Shown: piece after piece, positions 16,638 through 24,142 of the stretch
How the letters are laid out: each line of letters starts with the position of its first letter
Position numbering within the stretch: position 1 is the stretch's first letter
Assembly: GCA_944363645.1 (NCBI GenBank)
Contig: CALVUR010000008.1
Span: 1 to 58,562, forward strand
From: an uncultured Clostridia bacterium
GTDB lineage: Bacteria; Bacillota; Clostridia; Christensenellales; Borkfalkiaceae
DNA: 58,562 nt
Reading direction: 5' to 3'
Notes under the pieces: generated by a model
The model's database searches: none
Told to the model about the DNA's origin: nothing
What the model saw: the letters and a program-made list of their open reading frames with translations, nothing else
Translations under genes and position numbers: made by a program

Positions 16638-18011
16638 ATGGAACAAAAAGTTACGATGGAAAAAATTGTAAACCTTTGTAAATCACGTGGTATTATCTTC
16701 CCCGGTAGTGAAATTTACGGCGGTATGGGTAATACTTGGGACTATGGCCCTATCGGTGTTGAAATTAAAAACAACATCAAAAAACTTTGGTGGAAACGCT
16801 TTGTTCAGGAAAGCAAAAATTCTTACGGCGTTGATGCTGCTATCTTGATGAATTCAAGGGTTTGGGACGCAAGCGGTCATACGGCTTCTTTTTCCGACCC
16901 AAAGATGGACTGCAAAAACTGTAAGACAAGGCACAGAGCCGATACACTTATTGAAGCATTTTCACACGGGGCGGTAAACCCTGATACCATGACCAATGAG
17001 CAAATGGAACAATATATCAAAGATAACAACATCGTTTGCCCACGTTGCGGTAAGTCAGACTTTACACCTATCCGTCAATTTAACCTTATGTTTGAAACTT
17101 CACGTGGGGTTACGGAAGAAGGTCAAAATAAAATTTACCTTCGCCCAGAAACAGCACAGGGTGAGTTTGTAAACTTTTTAAATGTTCAACGCACCACAAG
17201 GGCGAAAGTTCCTTTTGGTATTGCTCAAATCGGTAAGGCGTTTAGAAACGAAGTTACGCCCGGTAACTTTATTTTTAGAACGATTGAGTTTGAACAAATG
17301 GAACATCAATTCTTCTGCAAAGAAGGCACCGACCACGAATGGTATGAATATTACAAAAAAGCCGCTTGGCAATTTTTGCTTGACCTTGGTATTGATGAAT
17401 CTCACTTAAGGTTTAAAGACCACGATAAACTTGCGCACTACGCAAAAGCAGCATGTGATATCCAATATCTGTTCCCCATCGGCTGGTCAGAACTTAATGG
17501 TATCCACAACCGTACAAACTATGACTTATCACGCCATCAGGAATATTCTGGTAAGAGTATGTTGTATACAGACCCGATCACCAACGAAAAATATATTCCT
17601 TATGACATTGAATACTCTATCGGTGCGGATAGACTTATGCTTGCACTTTTATCTGAAGCGTATGAAGAAGAAGTTTTAGAAGGTGGCGATACAAGGGTTG
17701 TAATGCACTTTATACCTGCACTTGCTGCTTATAAGGTTGCTGTTTTACCACTTCAAAAGAACCTTGGCGATACCGCAAAAGAAATTGTAAGTAAACTTGA
17801 AAAATTCTTCCCGGTAACTTATGACGAAGCCGGTTCTATCGGTAAACGCTATCGCCGTCAAGACGAAATTGGTACACCTTATTGCGTAACAATCGACTTT
17901 GAAACTTTGGAAAATCAAACTGTTACTATCCGTGACAGAGATACCATGGAACAAATTAGATTGCCTATTGATAAACTTGTTGAATTTATCGGTGAAAAGG
18001 TTGCTTGGTAA
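16638..18011 (+). CDS. glyQS: Glycyl-tRNA synthetase, single-chain alpha2 type
   Basis: Class II synthetase charging tRNA-Gly, 457 aa. The start MEQKVTMEKIVNLCKSRGI is preceded by AGAGGA and lies downstream of the promoter. Visible are the N-terminal SEIYGGMGNTWDYGPIG motif, a zinc site (CKNC ... CPRCG), motif 2 (FRNEVTPGNFIFRTIEFEQ), motif 3 around GADRLMLALL and a C-terminal anticodon-binding domain. The length is normal for the alpha2 form. A core element follows the stop as terminator. Confidence 0.96.
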   Translation: MEQKVTMEKIVNLCKSRGIIFPGSEIYGGMGNTWDYGPIGVEIKNNIKKLWWKRFVQESKNSYGVDAAILMNSRVWDASGHTASFSDPKMDCKNCKTRHRADTLIEAFSHGAVNPDTMTNEQMEQYIKDNNIVCPRCGKSDFTPIRQFNLMFETSRGVTEEGQNKIYLRPETAQGEFVNFLNVQRTTRAKVPFGIAQIGKAFRNEVTPGNFIFRTIEFEQMEHQFFCKEGTDHEWYEYYKKAAWQFLLDLGIDESHLRFKDHDKLAHYAKAACDIQYLFPIGWSELNGIHNRTNYDLSRHQEYSGKSMLYTDPITNEKYIPYDIEYSIGADRLMLALLSEAYEEEVLEGGDTRVVMHFIPALAAYKVAVLPLQKNLGDTAKEIVSKLEKFFPVTYDEAGSIGKRYRRQDEIGTPYCVTIDFETLENQTVTIRDRDTMEQIRLPIDKLVEFIGEKVAW

Positions 18012-18033
18012 TAAAATTTAACTGAAAAATAGC

Positions 18034-18082
18034 AAAAAGTGTGGCTATAGGTCGATTATCGACATATTTGCCACACTTTTTT
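18034..18082. repeat. Palindromic core element, copy 7
   Basis: AAAAAGTGTGGC (18034-18045) pairs with GCCACACTTTTTT (18070-18082); the core variant CTATAGGTCGATTATCG lies between and GTCGA/TCGAC forms an extra hairpin. It is the glyQS terminator. Confidence 0.85.
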
Positions 18083-18299
18083 AATTGTTTTTCACCTTGT
18101 TAAACAATCTGTTTATCCTTTAAAATTTCGCATACATACCCCCTTGTCAACAAAATTAGAGTGGAAATTGTTGCTTTTTTGGGGCTTATTTATTTTTAAA
18201 TTTAACAAACTTTTTGGGGGTTGTTAAAAGTTGCTTTAAAATTAAATTATAAATTATTTTTGTAGTGATTTTTAACAAAAACCGTATTAAAAAATGACG
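18083..18299. other. Gap between convergent genes, no gene seen
   Basis: AT-rich. The only structure I see is an inverted repeat TTTAACAA (18201-18208) and TTGTTAAA (18221-18228). Confidence 0.5.
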
Positions 18300-18336
18300 A
18301 AAAGTGGGGCTATAAGCCCGTTATCGCCACTTTTTT
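18300..18336. repeat. Palindromic core element, copy 8
   Basis: AAAAGTGGGG, core CTATAAGCCCGTTATCG, CCACTTTTTT: a near-perfect example. Lies just after the stop of the minus-strand GNAT gene. Confidence 0.88.
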
Positions 18337-18356
18337 GATTTTTTTGCGTTATAAAA

Positions 18357-18800
18357 TTATTTATAGCGGACTTCTTTAACCATAGAATTATAATCCATAA
18401 ATTCAAAGCCTAAACTTTTGTAAAGTTTTACTGCGCCTAAATTTTCAGGCTCGACTTCTAACCTAAAACGTTCGGCAACGGTATTTTCAAGTACATACCT
18501 GAGCATCTTTGTGCCTATCCCCTTGCCACGGTGGTCATTTTCGATATAAATTTCTTCTATCCAACAGACCACACCGCCACCTTCTTGCGACCATGATTTG
18601 GCGGTTAATAGATAGCCTAAAAGTTCATTATTTTCTTCATAAACAAAAATATCGCCATAGATATTGCAACTTAAAAGTGTATCAAAAGTTTCCGTTATAA
18701 AATCTAACGGAACGGGATGGGCGGTGGCATTTGAATTGTAAAAAGTGGTTGCCATCTTGATATATTTTGCCTTATCATTTGTTGTTGCTTTTCTTACCAT
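18357..18800 (-). CDS. GNAT family N-acetyltransferase
   Basis: 147-aa acetyltransferase using acetyl-CoA. The acetyl-CoA loop HRGKGIGTKML fits the Q/RxxGxG/A motif, preceded by the strand EEIYIENDH and followed by LEVEPENLGAVKLYKSLGF, the usual GNAT C-terminal motif. The substrate cannot be read from sequence. Ribosome site AAAGGTG. A single-gene unit ended by core element copy 8. Confidence 0.88.
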   Translation of the reverse strand: MVRKATTNDKAKYIKMATTFYNSNATAHPVPLDFITETFDTLLSCNIYGDIFVYEENNELLGYLLTAKSWSQEGGGVVCWIEEIYIENDHRGKGIGTKMLRYVLENTVAERFRLEVEPENLGAVKLYKSLGFEFMDYNSMVKEVRYK

Positions 18801-19031
18801 AATTTACACCTTTAAAAGTAAAAATTTATTTTTTGTTATAAACGATGATTTTTTAGCAATAAAATTTTACAACACTTTATAAGTATATCGACTTTTAAAA
18901 TATCTTGTTTTGTTTTTATTGCCATGCATATTTTAGTCACTTACATTGTAACACAAATAAAATAATATGTCATATAAAATACTTAATAATTATATTTACT
19001 TAAATTTTCACCAATCTGTCTACCTTTTTCA

Positions 19032-19060
19032 TTGACTTTTTTGCCGTATTGTTTTATCAT
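19032..19060 (+). promoter_or_regulatory. Promoter of the DUF1538-PII operon
   Basis: TTGACT (19032-19037), 17-nt spacer, TATCAT (19055-19060). Transcription would start near 19067, leaving a ~158-nt leader. Confidence 0.65.
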
Positions 19061-19066
19061 ATTTAT

Positions 19067-19123
19067 AGTAGTAATTACTTAAATTATTTTTTAATATTTA
19101 AGTAATTTTTTTACTACTTTTTT
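19067..19123 (+). promoter_or_regulatory. Terminator-like hairpin at the very start of the DUF1538 leader
   Basis: AATTACTTAAAT (19073-19084) pairs perfectly with ATTTAAGTAATT (19096-19107); outer arms AGTAGT (19067-19072) and ACTACT (19113-19118) extend it, and a T-run follows. It begins at the expected first transcribed base. Downstream, 100 nt remain before the ATG. This looks like a transcription attenuator, but I do not recognise a known riboswitch. Confidence 0.5.
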
Positions 19124-19224
19124 GGGTTTTGGGCATATAAATTGGTGATATTTAATATTTATATATCCCGAAAGCGCAAATTTTAGTGGTAAAAAAGCAT
19201 TACTAATTTTTAAGGAAGTTTGGT

Positions 19225-20754
19225 ATGAGTAAGATTTTAATTGATAAAATTAAAGAATCTTGTATTTCCGTTATACCGATAACGGTGATAATACTTATAT
19301 TAAACTTTGTATTGCCGGGGGCAAGGCTTGGATATAGTTTGGCTTCCTTTTTAATAGGTGCAGTCCTTCTTATCACGGGCATGGTATTTTACTCTTTAGG
19401 TAGTGAAGTTGCCTTGTCGCCTATCGGTGAAACCATTGGTAACAAAGTTACTTCTACAAAAAACATACCACTTATTTTACTTGTAGGTTTTATAATTGGT
19501 ACTATGGTAACAATGGCAGAGCCTGACCTAATTGTTTTAGGTAACCAACTTGGCTCTATAAAAATGATTTTGATTGTTGCCATCGCCCTTGGCGTAGGCT
19601 TGTTTTTAATGCTTGCGCTTGGAAGGGTTTTTGCAAGGATAAGTTTAAACCTTATTTTGATTGTCTTTTATTTGGCAATTTTTGTTTTAGCAATTTTTGT
19701 AGACAAAAAATACATCGCTTTGGCATTTGACTCTGGCGGGGTAACGACTGGCGCAATCACCGTACCATTTATTATGTCTTTAGGCGTTGGTGTTGCTTCG
19801 GTTTTGGGCGGTAAAAACAGAAACGAAAACAGTTTTGGTGTTGTTGCAATTTGTTCTATCGGTCCGGTACTTTTGGTGCTACTTCTCTCGCTTATTTTTA
19901 AGCCCGAGATTGCAGTTTCTTCTTTTGGCGGTTCGATTGAAACCTTTTCACAACTTATTTCTAACTTTACACGCACTTTGTTTAACTGCATGAAGGAAGT
20001 TTTGATTGCCTTACTACCTATTTCGGCATTCTTCCTTATCGTAAACGGATTTTTTATAAGGTTACCAAAACAACGTGTTGCAAGAATTTTGTTTGGTTTA
20101 CTTTATACATACATTGGCTTATCAATCTTTTTAACAGGTGTTTCTGCTGGCTTTATGGACATGGGCTTTAACCTTGGTGAAAGACTTGTATCCATTGAAA
20201 ACAACTGGTTGCTTGTGCCCATTGGCATGGTAATTGGTGCATTTATAGTTTTGGCAGAACCTGCCGTACACGTACTTTGCGAGCAAGTTGAAAAAATTTC
20301 GGACGGCACAATTAAAGGTAGAACGCTTTTGATTGCCCTTTCGGTGTCAATGATGATATCAGTCGGACTTGCAATGTTAAGGGTTTTGCTTAATATCCCA
20401 GTATACTACATTTTAATACCCGGTTATGGCATAGCACTTTTATTAACATTTTTTGTACCAAAAAATTACACGGCGATTGCGTTTGACTCTGGCGGGGTTG
20501 CATCAGGTCCTATGGCGACGACATTTATGTTGCCACTTGCGATTGGTGCGGCTGCGACATTTTCAGGCGGAAGCACCGATGCTATACTTTCAAACGCATA
20601 CGGCATTGTTGCCTTTATTGCGCTTACACCGCTTATAACCATACAGGTTTTGGGCTTGGTAATTAAAATTAAAACCAACAAAAAACCACGTATTACTAAA
20701 TCTGTATTGCGTGTATTTGATAACGACATTATTGAACTTAATACCGAAAGATAA
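19225..20754 (+). CDS. DUF1538 domain membrane protein (tandem-repeat channel or transporter)
   Basis: 509-aa integral membrane protein made of two homologous halves. Each half has an AEP motif (MAEPDLIVLGNQ and LAEPAVHVLCEQ) and a later AFDSGGV motif (AFDSGGVTTGAITVPF and AFDSGGVASGPMATTF), the marks of DUF1538. Such internal duplication is typical of inverted-repeat transporters. Two PII-like genes follow at once, so a nitrogen- or nucleotide-sensing partner is likely, as GlnK is for AmtB. The substrate is unknown. Ribosome site AAGGAAG. Confidence 0.85.
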   Translation: MSKILIDKIKESCISVIPITVIILILNFVLPGARLGYSLASFLIGAVLLITGMVFYSLGSEVALSPIGETIGNKVTSTKNIPLILLVGFIIGTMVTMAEPDLIVLGNQLGSIKMILIVAIALGVGLFLMLALGRVFARISLNLILIVFYLAIFVLAIFVDKKYIALAFDSGGVTTGAITVPFIMSLGVGVASVLGGKNRNENSFGVVAICSIGPVLLVLLLSLIFKPEIAVSSFGGSIETFSQLISNFTRTLFNCMKEVLIALLPISAFFLIVNGFFIRLPKQRVARILFGLLYTYIGLSIFLTGVSAGFMDMGFNLGERLVSIENNWLLVPIGMVIGAFIVLAEPAVHVLCEQVEKISDGTIKGRTLLIALSVSMMISVGLAMLRVLLNIPVYYILIPGYGIALLLTFFVPKNYTAIAFDSGGVASGPMATTFMLPLAIGAAATFSGGSTDAILSNAYGIVAFIALTPLITIQVLGLVIKIKTNKKPRITKSVLRVFDNDIIELNTER

Positions 20755-20796
20755 TTTTAACGTGAAACTTGAAGATTTGATCTTTGGGGGAGATTT

Positions 20797-21138
20797 ATGA
20801 AAGACATTTTATTAGAATTACTAATAATTGTGTGTCCACATGGTAAGGGCGAAAAGATTTTGAAAACTTTAAACCCTTACATCAACTTTGTTTCGCTTAT
20901 CCGTGGTAAAGGTACGGCTTCATCGGAAATTGTTGCCTTGCTTGGGCTTGGTGAGCCGGAAAAAGATATGCTTTTTGCCTTTTGCGAAAAGAAAAATGTG
21001 GATACCATTTATAAAACTTTGCAAGAACAGTTTGTTACAAACAGTAATGGCGTTATTGCGATGACTATTCCTGTTGCGGCAGTGGGCGGAAACTTAACAC
21101 TTCAGGTGCTACTGGGCAACACTAAAGATTTGGTTTGA
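20797..21138 (+). CDS. PII-like signalling protein (first copy)
   Basis: 113-aa protein. The N-terminal strand LLIIVCPHGKGEKILKTL and the later strand GVIAMTIPVAAVGG fit the PII ferredoxin-like fold, with a loop region GKGTASSEIVALLG where the T-loop would lie. It is more divergent than the second copy. Preceded by GGGGGAG and nine bases from the next gene. Probably binds a nucleotide or the DUF1538 protein; this is inference from context. Confidence 0.7.
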   Translation: MKDILLELLIIVCPHGKGEKILKTLNPYINFVSLIRGKGTASSEIVALLGLGEPEKDMLFAFCEKKNVDTIYKTLQEQFVTNSNGVIAMTIPVAAVGGNLTLQVLLGNTKDLV

Positions 21139-21147
21139 GGTGGAAAT

Positions 21148-21495
21148 ATGAATGAACTTATTGTTGTAATTGTAAACCAAGGTTATGACGAAATTGTTAT
21201 GTCCGCAGCACGTGAGGCTGGCGCACGTGGTGGTACTATTTTTAATGCACGTGGTACTGCCGAAGCACAAGACTTAGTAAAATTTATGGACATTACACTT
21301 CACCCAAATAAGGAAATTGTCTTTATTTTAACCGCTAAATCTACACGTGATAAAATTATGACCGCCGTAAAGGAAGCCGCCGGGCTTGCAACTGACGGTG
21401 CTGGTATTATCTTTTCACTGCCCGTTGATAGCGTTATGGGCGTTAAACTTGATGGCGATGCGCCAACGCTTGAAAAAAAGGCTGAAGAAAACTAA
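21148..21495 (+). CDS. PII-like signalling protein (second copy)
   Basis: 115-aa protein with clear PII features: MNELIVVIVNQGYDEIVMSAAREAGARGGTIFNARGT, close to the canonical AAREAGARGGTI segment, followed by a beta-strand block KEIVFILTAKSTRDKIM and the C-terminal GIIFSLPVDSVMGV. PII proteins form trimers that bind ATP/ADP and plug or gate membrane transporters. Ribosome site GAGGTGG. Followed by a strong terminator. Confidence 0.8.
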   Translation: MNELIVVIVNQGYDEIVMSAAREAGARGGTIFNARGTAEAQDLVKFMDITLHPNKEIVFILTAKSTRDKIMTAVKEAAGLATDGAGIIFSLPVDSVMGVKLDGDAPTLEKKAEEN

Positions 21496-21509
21496 AAATT
21501 AAAAAAATT

Positions 21510-21540
21510 AAAGCGTAGCAGTTTTTGCTACGCTTTTTTT
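21510..21540 (+). terminator. Terminator of the DUF1538-PII operon
   Basis: AAAGCGTAGCA (21510-21520), loop GTTTT, TGCTACGCTTT and further T residues: a perfect 11-bp stem with a T-run. Confidence 0.9.
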
Positions 21541-21552
21541 GTTGATTTTTTT

Positions 21553-21590
21553 AAAAAAGTGGCGATAATCGGCTTATAGGCGGACTTTTT
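21553..21590. repeat. Palindromic core element, copy 9
   Basis: Reverse orientation: AAAAAAGTGGCGATAATC, then GGCTTATAGGCGGACTTTTT. The core variant has loop GCCGA. Confidence 0.85.
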
Positions 21591-21652
21591 ATTTATTTTA
21601 TCCCCTTTTTTTGCCTTTTAACTTGCCCTCTTTAAAAACAGATTAAATTTTT

Positions 21653-21690
21653 AAAAAAATAGCGATAACGGGCTTATAGGCGGACTTTTA
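21653..21690. repeat. Palindromic core element, copy 10
   Basis: Reverse orientation, CGATAACGGGCTTATAG core with GGCGGACTTTT arm, touching the stop codon of the radical SAM gene at 21691. Paired in tandem with copy 9, about 100 bp apart, as copies 4 and 5 are. Confidence 0.85.
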
Positions 21691-22602
21691 TCATTTTTTA
21701 TTGCGAGTGCCTGTGTTGTTTGAACCACGGACTTCTTCATGGTAAAAATAGTCAACAATGATAGGGTGCCCGGGCTTTGCCCTGTTATAAGGTGTTTGGT
21801 TATCGACAAAAGGACAATCATATTTTAACGCCATTTGTTTTGCCTTTTCTTCTAACATCTCAAAATAAGTGCGGTTGTGTTTAGTATAAATTTGATCATA
21901 TAAATCAACCAAGTGTGGATACTTTTCTTTAATGTAGTCCATAATGGTTTTTTTGAAACCGCCACGAAGGTTTAAGTTTTCAAGCCAGAAAAGGTCGCAC
22001 TGATCTTTTACCCTTTCGAAAATGGCTTCAAAATCGGTGATACCTGGGAAAACGGGTGAAACGAAGCAAACCGTCCTTATGCCTTCGTCGTAAACTTTTT
22101 TCATTGCTGTCAATCTTCTTTGGATAGAAACGGCGCAGTCCATATCGTTTTTAAAGTTTTCGTCCAAAGTGTTAATTGACCATGAAACGGTTATTTTATC
22201 AAACTGTTTAAGGATATCTAAGTCCCTTAAAACAAGGTCTGATTTTGTGCAAATAAAGATTTCGGCGGTAGTGCCAACAAGTTGTGTCAAAAGTTTGCGA
22301 GTGTTTTCAAAAATTTCTTCTTGAGGGTTATAGCCGTCGGTAACAGAGCCGATAACGATATTTTGACCGTCATATTTGTGTGGGTTTTTGATTGTCCCCC
22401 AATCTTTTACGTCCAAAAAAGTACCCCATTCTTCGGTGTGTCCGGTAAAGCGTTTCATAAATGAAGCGTAACAATATTTACAAGCGTGAGTGCAACCAAT
22501 ATAAGGGTTTACCGAATAACCACCTGTTGGAAGGTTGGACTTTGTCATTACATCTTTAACTTTAATTTCGTTTACTAAAATATCATTTATTTTTTGTTGC
22601 AT
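21691..22602 (-). CDS. Radical SAM protein, spore photoproduct lyase-like (mobile pair member)
   Basis: 303-aa radical SAM enzyme; the cluster motif CTHACKYCY binds a [4Fe-4S] cluster that cleaves S-adenosylmethionine. The surrounding NPYIGCTHACKYCYA and the segment VIGSVTDGYNPQE are typical of the SPL/DUF1848-type group. It overlaps the upstream radical SAM gene by 20 bp, so both are made together. The arrangement matches the paired radical SAM genes that NCBI calls radical SAM mobile pair proteins; the substrate is not known. The product lacks the C-terminal features of a true spore photoproduct lyase. Confidence 0.8.
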   Translation of the reverse strand: MQQKINDILVNEIKVKDVMTKSNLPTGGYSVNPYIGCTHACKYCYASFMKRFTGHTEEWGTFLDVKDWGTIKNPHKYDGQNIVIGSVTDGYNPQEEIFENTRKLLTQLVGTTAEIFICTKSDLVLRDLDILKQFDKITVSWSINTLDENFKNDMDCAVSIQRRLTAMKKVYDEGIRTVCFVSPVFPGITDFEAIFERVKDQCDLFWLENLNLRGGFKKTIMDYIKEKYPHLVDLYDQIYTKHNRTYFEMLEEKAKQMALKYDCPFVDNQTPYNRAKPGHPIIVDYFYHEEVRGSNNTGTRNKK

Positions 22603-23275
22603 ATTGCACCTTTAAAACATCTAAAAATTGTTGTGGAAGTTGTTGTACCATATTTTCTTCGCCCATAATGGGGACTAAATCTTCTTTGAAAAATACGGGA
22701 ATATTTTTTGCACTTGCTACATCTTTAATGTTGTTTGCCCAACTTGGCAAGGTGTGGACTTTGTTTTTTTGTGTGCCTGTCATTGTGCCGATGACCACCC
22801 AATCGATACCGTCAAGGTTGGGGTTTTTTGGCTCGTCAAAAAGTGGCTCGAATGTAACGTGATATTTTTTGGCTTTTACATTTTGTTTAAGCGCATCGAT
22901 ACGCCAAAGTTCGCTGTTTCTTGTAACGGTAACACCAAACCATGCATTTTGCAAGTCTGTTTCAATATTTAATAAATCGGGGCGTTTTGACAAAAACAAA
23001 AATTGGTGCTGTGGGTTTTGGCGAATTTTTTCAAAAACCATATCTATCCACTCTTTTTTCCAACCGGCTAAATCGCTCATGCCGGTGAGTAAAAAGTTGT
23101 GCGGAATTTTGTTATCAAACAAGCGAAGTTTGCTTTCAAAAAACTGTGGGTTTGAAAAGTCTTCGATGGTGTGAAAACGCCTTACATTGTTGCGTGCGTA
23201 ACAATAATCACAACCTACCGTACAGCCGATAACTATATTTAGATTTTGAATTTGGTCTTTAATGCAAAGATACAT
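22583..23275 (-). CDS. Radical SAM protein, DUF5131-like (mobile pair member)
   Basis: 230-aa protein with the cluster motif CTVGCDYCYARN near the N-terminus (residues ~18-29), followed by FLLTGMSDLAGWKKEWI and FLFLSKRPDLL, hallmarks of the DUF5131/phage Gp37-like radical SAM group, and ending in an alpha/beta region with VIGTMTGTQ. First of two overlapping genes; its promoter lies inside the end of the next gene upstream. Confidence 0.78.
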   Translation of the reverse strand: MYLCIKDQIQNLNIVIGCTVGCDYCYARNNVRRFHTIEDFSNPQFFESKLRLFDNKIPHNFLLTGMSDLAGWKKEWIDMVFEKIRQNPQHQFLFLSKRPDLLNIETDLQNAWFGVTVTRNSELWRIDALKQNVKAKKYHVTFEPLFDEPKNPNLDGIDWVVIGTMTGTQKNKVHTLPSWANNIKDVASAKNIPVFFKEDLVPIMGEENMVQQLPQQFLDVLKVQYATKNK

Positions 23276-23294
23276 TTTAACACCTCTTTACCTT

Positions 23295-23325
23295 GTGGTA
23301 ATAATGGGCTTATATCCCCGCTATG
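23295..23325. repeat. Decayed core element
   Basis: GTGGTAATAATGGGCTTATA followed by TCCCCGCT keeps the central GGGCTTATA and the GTGG arm but has lost the right arm. It lies in the leader of the radical SAM pair. Confidence 0.45.
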
Positions 23326-23353
23326 AAAATTTAAACATAACAATCACACATAT

Positions 23354-23382
23354 AGCATATTGTTTTTTTACCTATTTGTCAA
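23354..23382 (-). promoter_or_regulatory. Promoter of the radical SAM pair
   Basis: Minus strand TTGACA (23377-23382), 17-nt spacer, TATGCT (23354-23359). The -35 box overlaps the final codons of the lipoprotein gene at 23372. Confidence 0.6.
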
Positions 23383-23824
23383 TATTATTTTTTTTATAAA
23401 ATGATTTTGCAAAATTAATATTATCAATTGTATACGTAATACTTATAAAATCTTTATTTGGAACAATCATGTTGCTATCTTCATCCACAAAATAATATTT
23501 TTTAAAGGTAATTTTATGCATTTCTTCGGTTTCTAAATTATGAAAGTCCAAATATATTTTTTTATCTTGATTTACAGGTGTTACATAAACATTAATTAAA
23601 TAGTATTCATATTCTCCATCATAATTCACTTTAAAAACATTCAAGCCATTAGAATTTACAAACTCATTCTCTGATATTTTTTTTAATTCTAATTCGCCAT
23701 AATAATCATATGAATTACAAATATATATTCCTTCCTCGATTTCAAATGAATTTAATGTACATCCGGAAATTACGAGGCTAAAAAGTATCACACCTAACAC
23801 TAAAAATAATTTTTTAATTTTCAT
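23372..23824 (-). CDS. Small predicted lipoprotein
   Basis: 150-aa protein with basic start MKIKK, hydrophobic stretch and lipobox VISGC; the mature part is beta-rich with many Tyr and Asp residues (EGIYICNSYDYYGELELKK). Start chosen at 23824 because GGAGGTG lies seven bases upstream; an in-frame ATG five codons earlier has none. No family recognised. More AT-rich and with different codon use than its neighbours. Confidence 0.7.
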   Translation of the reverse strand: MKIKKLFLVLGVILFSLVISGCTLNSFEIEEGIYICNSYDYYGELELKKISENEFVNSNGLNVFKVNYDGEYEYYLINVYVTPVNQDKKIYLDFHNLETEEMHKITFKKYYFVDEDSNMIVPNKDFISITYTIDNINFAKSFYKKNNIDK

Positions 23825-23856
23825 TATAGACACCTCCACTTATAGTATAAGCAAAA

Positions 23857-23880
23857 AACTCCCTTAATTCTAAGAGAGTT
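23857..23880 (-). terminator. Hairpin with U-run before the small lipoprotein gene
   Basis: AACTCCCTTA (23857-23866) pairs with TAAGAGAGTT (23871-23880), one mismatch; the A-run at its left becomes a U-run on the minus strand. It lies in the leader region of the gene starting at 23824, so it may attenuate that gene or mark the end of a lost one. Confidence 0.5.
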
Positions 23881-24102
23881 ACTTTTGATCTTATTAAAAT
23901 ATACAACTTTAAGGTAATCTATTTAACTATCTTAGAGTATGAGTTTTCCCACATTATTTTTATATCAAACATTACCATAATATGTCAACTAAATAAATTA
24001 TGTCCAAACCATCTTTCAGGAACGTTTTAACATAGTTTTGTAAAAATTATTCGTATTCGTTTATTTAAAAGGTGGATTTTTGCCCATATAAAAAACAAAA
24101 AA

Positions 24103-24123
24103 GCCATCCCTAAAAGGAATGGC
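24103..24123 (-). terminator. Terminator of the large lipoprotein gene
   Basis: GCCATCCC and GGAATGGC form a stem with one mismatch; the A-rich run to the left gives U residues on the minus strand. It lies 20 bp after the stop at 24143. Confidence 0.75.
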
Positions 24124-24142
24124 TTTTGATGTTTTGTAATTA

